From assembly GCA_047610145.1 (NCBI GenBank), contig JBLFZF010000119.1, positions 1-8,703 of the forward strand: a stretch of 8,703 nt of DNA, in the 5' to 3' direction. A model generated the notes under the pieces. It made no database searches. It saw only the letters and a list, made by a program, of their open reading frames with translations, and had not been told where the DNA came from. The position numbers and the translations under genes were made by a program. Source of the DNA: CAJXZP01 sp047610145. Its GTDB lineage: Bacteria; Bacteroidota; Bacteroidia; Flavobacteriales_G; Salibacteraceae. Below, piece by piece: positions 1 through 5,517 of the stretch. Numbering within the stretch: the stretch's first letter is position 1; every line of letters begins with the position of its first letter.

Positions 1-396
1 AGCATTTTTGAAACGAACTTCAATATGTGCAGGTAAGACGTCCTTAAATAAAGTATTAAAATCAATATCGTAAGGAACACTAATTCTAATAGAATCCACA
101 CCGGCATTAAGTGCCGTAATCATTTTGATATTCGCTTTCGCAGGTTTTCTACAGTTAAATTCTTGGTTTATATACCAACTCTCTCTGGTATGACTCAATT
201 TCACCGAATCGGTAACAAAGTCTGAAAAAGAACCATTTGGAGTGTTTTCTTGCGAGTAATTTGGTTGTATTTTAATACCATCTGGAGTCTCTGAATGGAG
301 ACTGGAAAGCTCCTTTCCTTTTAAATCTACTAGAATTTTATCCTGCCATTCTTGGTGAGAAGAGGTTGCAAATTCATTTAAATTTATTTTTTTCAT
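1..396 (-). CDS. mutA: Methylmalonyl-CoA mutase small (beta) subunit, N-terminal part
   Basis: Only the first 132 codons lie in the window; the frame is open to the left edge. The ATG at 394-396 is the first in frame and is preceded by AT-rich leader. The translation has the start-of-family pattern: an N-terminal NEF motif, W-Q-D-K-I with VDLKGKEL, then TPDGIKIQPNY, and later WYINQEF and ALNAGVDSIRIS. These resemble the N-terminal linker and the start of the TIM barrel of MutA. In the family, the small subunit pairs with the B12-binding large subunit MutB, which interconverts methylmalonyl-CoA and succinyl-CoA in the cytosol (propionate pathway). The small subunit itself does not bind cobalamin. 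A mutB gene would be expected just beyond the left edge; that is inference. It is transcribed divergently from tex. Identification rests on motif memory, without an alignment. Confidence 0.82.
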   Translation of the reverse strand, partial: MKKINLNEFATSSHQEWQDKILVDLKGKELSSLHSETPDGIKIQPNYSQENTPNGSFSDFVTDSVKLSHTRESWYINQEFNCRKPAKANIKMITALNAGVDSIRISVPYDIDFNTLFKDVLPAHIEVRFKNA

Positions 397-425
397 AAAC
401 TATAGCTTAATCCTTTGAATGGGTA

Positions 426-434
426 GCGAAAATA
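426..434 (-). promoter_or_regulatory. Possible -7 box for mutA
   Basis: On the minus strand this reads TATTTTCGC, one mismatch from the Bacteroidota -7 element TAnnTTTGC, 29 nt before the mutA ATG. No clear -33 TTTG element is placed correctly upstream, so this is a weak prediction. Confidence 0.25.
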
Positions 435-561
435 AGGATTTGTAGGAGAATTGCCCTATTGTTAAATTCACTTTTTGAAGGGGGTATAATTCTTAATTAG
501 GGAGGAATTTAAACGGTTAATACTTTTTTGAATTACTTATTTTTTCATAGGGCCAGTCGGC

Positions 562-569
562 TATATTTG
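562..569 (+). promoter_or_regulatory. -7 promoter box for tex
   Basis: TATATTTG matches the Bacteroidota -7 consensus TAnnTTTG exactly and ends 22 nt before the tex ATG, which would give a leader of roughly 15 nt. The expected -33 position holds only a T-rich tract rather than a clean TTTG. Confidence 0.45.
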
Positions 570-591
570 AAATTCACAAAAAGAACAGTCT

Positions 592-2700
592 ATGAATTTC
601 AATTCCGTAATTTCAAAAGAGCTAAGTCTATCTGAGTCAAGTATTCAAAAGGTGTTGACGCTACTAGATGATAAAGCAACTATTCCCTTTATTGCCCGAT
701 ATAGAAAGGAATTAACGGGAAATTTAGATGAAGTAGCCTTGATTTCTATTCGTGATCGGCATCAGTTTTGGACGACCTTAGAGGCCCGAAAACAAACCGT
801 TATAGGTTCTATTGAAGAACAGGGAAAGTTGACAGAGCCGTTAAATTTGTTGATTAAAGCCTGTAAGAACGCAGTTGAGTTAGAGGATTTGTATGTGCCT
901 TACAAACAAAAACGAAAAACGAAAGGTCAAAAAGCCATGGAGCAAGGGTTGAAGCCTTTGGCTATTTTTATTCAGAACCAAGCACAGGATAATACCATTG
1001 AAAATAAGGCTTATCAATTTGCTAAAGGAGATATTGAAACGGCAGAAGAGGCGTTAAAAGGTGCCGTAAATATTTTAGCTGAATGGATTTCTGAAAATCA
1101 ATGGGTGAGAGATCGAGTTCGTACACAGTTTCAAAAACAAGCAGTGGCCATTGGTAAAGTTAAAAATGGAAAAAAGGAAGAAGGCGAAAAATTCAAAGAT
1201 TATTTTCAATTTGAAGAACGTGTAAATCGCATGGCATCTCACCGGGTTTTGGCTTTGTTTAGAGCCGAAAAAGAAGGTTTTGTCAATTTCAAAATTGAAA
1301 TAGCTAAGGATTATGCCTTGGAGTTAATTGAACGAGCATTGGGCAGGTCTTATAGTCATAACTCCTATGTATACAAATCTATACAGGAATCATATAAACG
1401 AATACTTCAACCTAATTTTGAGGCGGAATTCAAAAAGAAATTGAAAGAAAAAGCAGATATTGAATCTATTCAAGTATTTGCTCAAAACTTGAAACAGCTA
1501 TTGCTGCAATCTCCACTAGGGGCGAAAAAGATGTTAGCGATAGATCCCGGTTTTAGGTCTGGTTGCAAGGTGGCTATATTGAATGAGAACGGGAGTTTCA
1601 TTTCGAATACCACCATTTATCCGCATCCTCCACAAAGTAAAACAACGGAAGCCCAAAAGACTTTAGCTCATTTAGTGGAGAAGCATAAAATTGAAGCTAT
1701 CGCTATGGGTAATGGAACGGCTGGAATGGAAACGGAGCAATTATGCCGCACATTATTCAAAGATCATGAAATAGCTATATTTTCAGTGAATGAGGCGGGA
1801 GCAAGTATTTACTCCGCTTCTGAAATGGCCCGAGAAGAATTTGGAGAATTAGATTTAACCGTACGTGGGGCTATTTCAATAGGTAGACGGTTAATGGATC
1901 CGTTAGCAGAACTGGTCAAGATTGATGCGAAATCAATAGGAGTAGGACAATATCAACATGATGTAAATCAGTCATTACTAAAGCATACCTTAACAGAGGT
2001 GGTCGAACATTGTGTAAATCATGTAGGGGTAGAGCTAAATACGGCCTCGTATCCTATTTTATCATTCGTTTCAGGGCTAGGACCTGTTTTGGCTAAAAAT
2101 ATTGTGAATTATCGGGATGTAAACGGACCGTTTACCAATAGAAAGCAATTGTTGAAAGTGGCTAAAATGGGAAAGAAAACCTACGAGCAAGCGGCTGGTT
2201 TTTTACGTATTGAAAAAGGAGAGAATCCACTAGATAACACGATTATTCATCCGGAAAGCTACGCTGCAGTGGGAGAGTTAGCCAAAGAAGCTGGCGTTAA
2301 ATTGGTTGATATCATCAATAACCCAGAGTTAAAAGAACCTAATGTAGCCGGTTTGCGACAAAAGTACGGAGCGTTTACTATTGACTTTATTATCAAGGAA
2401 TTGCAACGTCCAACGACTGATCCGAGAGAACCTCTTCAAGAAATGGCCACCAATAAGATACGTAGTATTGAAGAGTTGTTTGTAGGAATGAAGTTAACCG
2501 GAACCATTAATAATATTACCAATTTCGGGGCTTTTGTTAATATTGGAATTAAAGAATCTGGACTGGTACATATTTCTCAATTATCTAATACGTTTGTAGC
2601 AAACATTCACGAAGTAGTTCAGTTGAGTCAAACGGTCAATGTATCGGTATTATCTGTAGATTTTGAACGGAAACGTATTCAGTTATCTATGAAGGAGTAA
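592..2700 (+). CDS. tex: RNA-binding transcription accessory protein Tex
   Basis: This 702-residue protein is a full-length Tex; family members are usually about 700-780 residues. The N-terminal Tex domain carries PFIARYRKELTG near residues 32-43. The YqgF/RNase H-like fold starts at about 314 with MLAIDPGFRSGCK (Asp at 318) and includes VNEAGASIYSASE from 399. A helix-hairpin-helix region runs from about 487 to 541 (SFVSGLGPVLAKNIVNYR, then AAGFLRI). A C-terminal S1 RNA-binding domain covers about 630-701 (TNFGAFVNIG, GLVHISQLS). In other bacteria Tex binds nucleic acid and affects transcription and stress tolerance in the cytosol; its exact job is still unclear. The ATG at 592 is the first in frame after the -7 box and gives the usual N-terminus. 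It ends convergently with the radical SAM gene and seems to be a single-gene unit. No truncation or odd residue was seen. Confidence 0.96.
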   Translation: MNFNSVISKELSLSESSIQKVLTLLDDKATIPFIARYRKELTGNLDEVALISIRDRHQFWTTLEARKQTVIGSIEEQGKLTEPLNLLIKACKNAVELEDLYVPYKQKRKTKGQKAMEQGLKPLAIFIQNQAQDNTIENKAYQFAKGDIETAEEALKGAVNILAEWISENQWVRDRVRTQFQKQAVAIGKVKNGKKEEGEKFKDYFQFEERVNRMASHRVLALFRAEKEGFVNFKIEIAKDYALELIERALGRSYSHNSYVYKSIQESYKRILQPNFEAEFKKKLKEKADIESIQVFAQNLKQLLLQSPLGAKKMLAIDPGFRSGCKVAILNENGSFISNTTIYPHPPQSKTTEAQKTLAHLVEKHKIEAIAMGNGTAGMETEQLCRTLFKDHEIAIFSVNEAGASIYSASEMAREEFGELDLTVRGAISIGRRLMDPLAELVKIDAKSIGVGQYQHDVNQSLLKHTLTEVVEHCVNHVGVELNTASYPILSFVSGLGPVLAKNIVNYRDVNGPFTNRKQLLKVAKMGKKTYEQAAGFLRIEKGENPLDNTIIHPESYAAVGELAKEAGVKLVDIINNPELKEPNVAGLRQKYGAFTIDFIIKELQRPTTDPREPLQEMATNKIRSIEELFVGMKLTGTINNITNFGAFVNIGIKESGLVHISQLSNTFVANIHEVVQLSQTVNVSVLSVDFERKRIQLSMKE

Positions 2701-2722
2701 ATGAGGGACTACATGGAGTTCT

Positions 2723-2763
2723 AAAAAAGAAGAGCGGGATATCGATTAATCGCCCTAATATCC
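2723..2763 (-). terminator. Weak terminator of the radical SAM gene
   Basis: On the minus strand GGATAT (2763-2758) can pair with ATATCC (2742-2737), and a T6 run (2728-2723) follows after a short CT-rich gap. The stem begins in the last codons of the gene. The 15-nt loop and the gap before the T-run make it a weak candidate. The convergent tex gene has no better hairpin of its own. Confidence 0.35.
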
Positions 2764-3645
2764 AGATGACTTATAGGGACGAACGTTTTTGCTATGCGGG
2801 TTAGCGATAGCCTCGTTTATTTGACGTAGGAACATGAGCTTGTCTTTTCCAAGTACTCCTTTTAAAACTAGGCTATTGGATGCATGATCACTTCTGAAAA
2901 TGGTTTCTTTCAAATCTAACTGTTCCATAAACAGTTTCATTTCTTCAAAAAGCTCTACCGTATTTAGTTCAATAAACGTTCCTTTATATCTGTTTTGATA
3001 ATGTGCTAACCCTTTGTGAGCTGTTAAAACTAGTGTAGAAGCAAACTTGGGTTGGGTAGCATTTAAAACCTTGGCCGAGTGAATAGCATGTTGCTTAGAT
3101 AGGAGGGTGCCGCCCACGCCATTTATAATCATTACCGAGCTATCCATGCCTGCTGCTTTAGATTTATTCAAGCCTTCAATGGTCGTTTCAAATGTTTCCC
3201 CTTTTTGAATAGCGGCTAATACTTCACTATCACCCGATTCTATACCTACATAAAGTAATGACAAACCTTTAGCACGTAATAACTCTAAGTCTTTCACCGA
3301 TTTTTTAGACAAATTACTGGGGGAGGCATAGGTAGAAATTCTACGTAATTTTGGGAACACTTCATTTAACTTATCGAGTATTCTTACCAAACGAGCAGTA
3401 GATAAAACCAGAGGGTCACCATCGGCTAAAAACACCTTGTTAATTTGAGAAGCATGCGGCAAGAAAGCGTCAATATCGGCAAACACTTCTTTCTCAGGTC
3501 TGGCTTTAAAGCTTTTAGAGGTATACATCTCACAAAACGAACATTTATTCCAGGAGCAACCCAAAGTGATTTGAATAATCAATGAACGTCCCTCACTAGG
3601 CGGACGAAATAATGGTTCGTTATATTGAATAGGAAATGAATTCAT
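2755..3645 (-). CDS. Radical SAM protein (COG1032-like Fe-S oxidoreductase)
   Basis: A 296-residue protein with the radical SAM layout. The cluster-binding cysteines are C30, C35 and C38 in GCSWNKCSFCEMY, a CX4CX2C spacing one residue longer than the common CX3CX2C. ADGDPLVL follows at 74-81 (a GGE-like SAM-contact motif in strand 2), and YVGIESGDSEVL at 132-143, typical of the COG1032/Elp3-like group. No B12-binding or TRAM domain is present, and the C-terminus is short. The family cleaves S-adenosylmethionine to a 5'-deoxyadenosyl radical at a [4Fe-4S] cluster, but the substrate cannot be read from the sequence. The ATG at 3643-3645 must be the start, because the next Met (M40) lies beyond the cysteines. 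The gene is monocistronic, divergent from the cold-shock gene and convergent with tex. Its -7 box lies almost on the start codon. Confidence 0.88.
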   Translation of the reverse strand: MNSFPIQYNEPLFRPPSEGRSLIIQITLGCSWNKCSFCEMYTSKSFKARPEKEVFADIDAFLPHASQINKVFLADGDPLVLSTARLVRILDKLNEVFPKLRRISTYASPSNLSKKSVKDLELLRAKGLSLLYVGIESGDSEVLAAIQKGETFETTIEGLNKSKAAGMDSSVMIINGVGGTLLSKQHAIHSAKVLNATQPKFASTLVLTAHKGLAHYQNRYKGTFIELNTVELFEEMKLFMEQLDLKETIFRSDHASNSLVLKGVLGKDKLMFLRQINEAIANPHSKNVRPYKSSGY

Positions 3646-3648
3646 GCT

Positions 3649-3657
3649 GCAAATGTA
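3649..3657 (-). promoter_or_regulatory. -7 box abutting the radical SAM start codon
   Basis: On the minus strand this reads TACATTTGC, a perfect TAnnTTTGC, only 3 nt before the ATG. Transcription from it would begin at or within the first codons. A TTG at 3684-3682 is the nearest -33 candidate, but the spacing (24 nt) is somewhat long. Confidence 0.5.
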
Positions 3658-3728
3658 AAATCTCTAAGAAATCCTACTAAGCAACAGAGTTAAAGTTTAA
3701 TTTATAACTGATAACCCAATAAAAATCG

Positions 3729-3737
3729 TACATTTGC
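3729..3737 (+). promoter_or_regulatory. -7 promoter box for the cold-shock gene
   Basis: TACATTTGC is a perfect match to the Bacteroidota -7 element, 27 nt before the ATG at 3765. It is identical to the divergent box at 3649-3657. No strong -33 TTTG is visible at the usual distance. Confidence 0.6.
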
Positions 3738-3764
3738 ACTTCACAAAAAGCATATTATTAGTAC

Positions 3765-4220
3765 ATGGCGAAGTCTCAAGAAACATTTGGCAAAAAGGAA
3801 AGAGAGAAGAAACGTTTGAAAAAACGTCAAGAGAAAACTCTATTAAAAGAAGAACGTAAAGCGAATAAAGAAAAAGGACTTTCTTTTGAAGATCAAATTG
3901 CCTATGTAGATGAGTTTGGTCAGTTAACGGATACTCCGCCAGACCCAGCAAACAAGGTGAAGGTTGATGTAGATAGCATTATGTTAGGTGCGGCTTCTCG
4001 TGAGCCAGAAGAGGAAGTAGACCCTGTTCACAAAGGACGAGTTGAATTCTTTAACGATAGTAAAGGGTACGGTTTTATTAAAGACATGAAAGATGGCGAA
4101 AAGTATTTCGTTCACATGAGTGGTTTAATTGACACCATTGTAGAAAACAACATGGTTACCTTTGAATTAGAAAGAGGAATGAAAGGAATGAATGCAGTTA
4201 AAGTAAAACTGGATAAGTAA
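3765..4220 (+). CDS. Cold-shock-domain protein with Lys-rich N-terminal extension
   Basis: This 151-residue protein has two parts. Residues 1-38 are very rich in Lys, Arg and Glu (KKEREKKRLKKRQEK) and probably helical or disordered. Residues 39-88 form an acidic linker that includes IAYVDEFGQLTDTPPDP. The cold-shock domain fills about 89-149: GRVEFFNDSKGYGFIKD holds RNP1 (KGYGFI, 100-105) and YFVHMS (114-119) holds RNP2. Such domains bind single-stranded RNA or DNA and act as RNA chaperones in the cytosol. Classic Csp proteins are about 65-70 residues, so this is more than twice that length; I recall the same architecture as common in Flavobacteriia. A perfect -7 box lies upstream and a strong terminator starts 19 nt after the stop, so it is a single-gene unit. 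A 5'-leader thermosensor as in E. coli cspA is unlikely, since the predicted leader is only about 20 nt. Confidence 0.93.
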   Translation: MAKSQETFGKKEREKKRLKKRQEKTLLKEERKANKEKGLSFEDQIAYVDEFGQLTDTPPDPANKVKVDVDSIMLGAASREPEEEVDPVHKGRVEFFNDSKGYGFIKDMKDGEKYFVHMSGLIDTIVENNMVTFELERGMKGMNAVKVKLDK

Positions 4221-4239
4221 TATTTCGATACCGTATATC

Positions 4240-4274
4240 AAAAAAGGCGATCTAATTATAGGTCGCCTTTTTTT
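4240..4274 (+). terminator. Rho-independent terminator of the cold-shock gene
   Basis: AAAAAAGGCGA (4240-4250) pairs perfectly with TCGCCTTTTTT (4263-4273). Four further pairs (UCUA/UAGG, with one G-U) close a 4-nt ATTA loop. The stem runs into a T7 tract (4268-4274). It begins 19 nt after the stop codon. With A-runs opposite T-runs it could also work on the minus strand. Confidence 0.92.
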
Positions 4275-4276
4275 GT

Positions 4277-4290
4277 GCCTACTAGTAGGC
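4277..4290. repeat. 14-bp perfect palindrome
   Basis: GCCTACTAGTAGGC is a perfect 14-bp palindrome just after the T-tract of the cold-shock terminator. It could be a protein-binding site or chance. The rest of 4291-4393 shows no gene on either strand. Confidence 0.5.
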
Positions 4291-4393
4291 CGTACCTATG
4301 CCGAAATAAATACTCCGCATGGACTATGTTACACGTGAATACTTTATTGGTGGATGTCTTTTTAACTAAGGATAGAATGAAAAAGATAAATGA

Positions 4394-4438
4394 TAAAAAA
4401 ACACCACCCTGAATATACCGGATGGTGTTTTATTTTTC
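4394..4438 (-). terminator. Terminator belonging to the decayed T9SS gene
   Basis: The stem is formed by 4401-4409 and 4420-4428. As minus-strand RNA it reads ACACCAUCC with GGGUGGUGU: nine pairs including one U-G wobble, extended by A-U pairs and followed by U6 (4400-4395). In plus-strand RNA the wobble becomes a C-A mismatch, so the hairpin fits the minus direction better. It lies 42 nt past the stop of the minus-strand pseudogene. T-rich flanks on both sides allow weaker use from the plus strand. Confidence 0.75.
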
Positions 4439-4479
4439 TTAAAGTAATTAGACCGCCATTTATGAGCGATAGGTAGTTC

Positions 4480-4737
4480 TTATTTCATTAAAGAAATTCG
4501 TTTGATGCGAACTCCTTCTGCAGATGTAATTTTCATGAAATACGTCCCTTTAGATAGTTCCTCTAAACTTATTTCAGAAGTTCCCGCGTTTATGGATACT
4601 ACTTAACTCAGAGTGCCATCGATCGTATAAAAAAATACTTTCGCTGGTTTGTTTTACACTACATTAATAACCCCGTTGGTGGGGTTCGGGTAAACATCCA
4701 ATACGTTACCGGGTATTATAAATGTGATTTTTCTCAT
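4480..4737 (-). pseudogene. Remnant of a T9SS-secreted protein: C-terminal sorting domain
   Basis: The minus-strand frame gives VLDVYPNPTNGVINVV, a stop (TAA at 4656-4654), NKPAKVFFYTIDGTLS, a second stop (TAA at 4605-4603), VVSINAGTSEISLEEL, SKGTYFMKI, EGVRIKRISLMK, then the proper TAA at 4482-4480. This is the type A sorting domain of T9SS cargo: the YPNPTNG opening, the middle strands and a KGTYFMKI-type ending are all in register, with two nonsense codons and no frameshift. Intact domains of this kind direct export across the outer membrane and are cleaved off on attachment. The frame opens at ATG 4737 with MRKITFII, which looks like the first residues of a signal peptide, followed directly by the sorting domain. 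The passenger region is missing, as if an internal deletion had joined both ends. A matching minus-strand terminator lies downstream. The family call is firm; the deletion scenario is inference. Confidence 0.88.
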
Positions 4738-4740
4738 AGT

Positions 4741-4884
4741 TTATTGGTTTATTGGGTGAATATTAATTTGTAATTCTTTCGAAATAAATTTTTTAAAAAC
4801 GTATAAAACAATGACCCCTACACCATAAATTATAGCGATCTGGTTAGGGTGAATAAAACACATGTACCGAACCAAAAGGTCCAT
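4741..4884 (-). CDS. Doubtful small membrane ORF (47 codons)
   Basis: An uninterrupted 47-residue frame starts at ATG 4884 and ends with TAA 4743-4741, three bases before the ATG of the T9SS remnant. It contains one strong hydrophobic stretch (IAIIYGVGVIVLYVF) followed by KKFISKEL, the layout of a single-span small membrane protein with a basic cytoplasmic flank. The frame stays open further upstream to a TAA at 4920-4918 (TVLIVIHVL), so it could also be the tail of a decayed multi-span protein. No promoter box was seen, and AT-rich non-coding DNA often gives such hydrophobic ORFs. No family is recognised. Confidence 0.2.
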   Translation of the reverse strand: MDLLVRYMCFIHPNQIAIIYGVGVIVLYVFKKFISKELQINIHPINQ

Positions 4885-4894
4885 TAGTACATGT
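4860..4894. repeat. Inverted repeat / hairpin
   Basis: ACACGT-like arms ACATGTAC (4860-4867) and GTACATGT (4887-4894) are perfect 8-bp inverted copies. Inside them ACC and GGT can pair around an AAAA loop. No T-run follows, so it is not an intrinsic terminator. Confidence 0.4.
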
Positions 4895-4997
4895 ATGACA
4901 ATGAGTACAGTATAAATTTAAAGATAGCTACAGTCTCCGAAATAGCACCAATTCTCTAATAGAAGAGATACGAAAACTAGAAATAGGGTACGGGTGT

Positions 4998-5105
4998 TGT
5001 TCTAAATCTGAAAATTGAAAACCTCTGTTTAGGTAGAAATATATATCTGAATTAACAGGAGTCAAAAAAAAATAAAAAGGAGAGTTCGAAAAACGATTTA
5101 GAACA
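4998..5105. repeat. 11-bp inverted repeat with arms 86 nt apart
   Basis: TGTTCTAAATC (4998-5008) and GATTTAGAACA (5095-5105) are exact reverse complements. Nothing coding is recognisable between them. They could be the ends of a tiny degenerate element, a long-range RNA stem, or coincidence in AT-rich DNA. Confidence 0.4.
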
Positions 5106-5168
5106 GAGAAGCAAATAGTGTTTGGTTTTTCAACATTAGTTGAAATAAAACTACTAACAATGAAGTCT

Positions 5169-5189
5169 TAAAAGCAATAGCTGCTTTTA
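5169..5189. terminator. Possible weak hairpin terminator
   Basis: TAAAAGCA and TGCTTTTA form a perfect 8-bp stem around a 5-nt loop. The T4 that could serve as the tract is part of the stem itself and GC content is low, so termination activity is doubtful. No gene clearly ends here. Confidence 0.25.
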
Positions 5190-5265
5190 GATTTATCCTT
5201 CCACTGTTTATTGTATACTTGTGAGTACTGGAAAAACAAATTTCGAGTATTTAATAACTATAGAT

Positions 5266-5370
5266 ATGAGCAAAAGTAAGGACTCGAAAAAAAACGTAAA
5301 AAAAGACGCGACTAAAACCCCAAAAGAAAAAAAAGCGGAAAAAAAGTTAAAGAAATTTAGTAAAGGATAA
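5266..5370 (+). CDS. Lys-rich 34-residue microprotein
   Basis: This short frame starts at ATG 5266 and ends with TAA at 5368-5370. It encodes 34 residues starting MSKSKDSKKNVKKDATKTPK and ending KKLKKFSKG; close to half are Lys, with TPKEKKAEKK in the middle. There is no signal peptide, membrane span or cysteine; it should be cytosolic, disordered or helical, and strongly basic. I recall similar tiny Lys-rich proteins of roughly 30-60 residues with a TxKEKRxxKK core annotated as hypothetical in Flavobacteriia, which is why I call it a gene; this is memory, not a search. The composition suggests nucleic-acid or ribosome contact, but nothing proves that. It stands alone, 147 bp before truA, with only a weak promoter candidate (TATACTTG, 5214-5221). 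Confidence 0.6.
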   Translation: MSKSKDSKKNVKKDATKTPKEKKAEKKLKKFSKG

Positions 5371-5497
5371 TCCTATGGTTTATTACGTTTTTCTGCTTAA
5401 ATACTAGTCTTCATTGAACAAGCCAAATTATATATGTACGCATCGTTTCATGGATAAACAAAAAATTATAGGTACTCGTTTTCCGTCTAATACTAGG

Positions 5498-5505
5498 TAG
5501 ATTTA
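5498..5505 (+). promoter_or_regulatory. Possible -7 box for truA
   Basis: TAGATTTA is one mismatch from TAnnTTTG and ends 12 nt before the truA ATG. No proper -33 element is visible, so support is weak. Confidence 0.25.
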
Positions 5506-5517
5506 TTCTAATTACAC

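Larger units (their letters stand above)
4885..5265. other. Intergenic stretch without a convincing gene
   Basis: Apart from the inverted repeats listed separately, this stretch holds only stop-rich AT DNA on the plus strand. The minus strand has a 79-codon open frame without a start codon. A TTTCAAC/GTTGAAA hairpin with an ATTA loop lies at 5128-5145. TATACTTG at 5214-5221 is one mismatch from a -7 box and is the only promoter candidate for the microprotein at 5266. Confidence 0.4.

Noticed and set aside
3697..3951. 84-codon minus-strand open frame overlapping the start of the cold-shock gene
   Set aside because: It is antisense to the conserved charged N-terminus of the cold-shock protein and covers its promoter. 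The translation resembles no protein.
4928..5167. 79-codon minus-strand open frame without a start codon
   Set aside because: It is Ser/Phe-rich, with no ATG, no recognisable motif and a stop at each end. It is best explained as chance in AT-rich DNA, although a very old pseudogene cannot be excluded.
5451..5501. 16-codon frame upstream of truA
   Set aside because: It is too short, without a promoter box, and its end overlaps the candidate truA -7 box.
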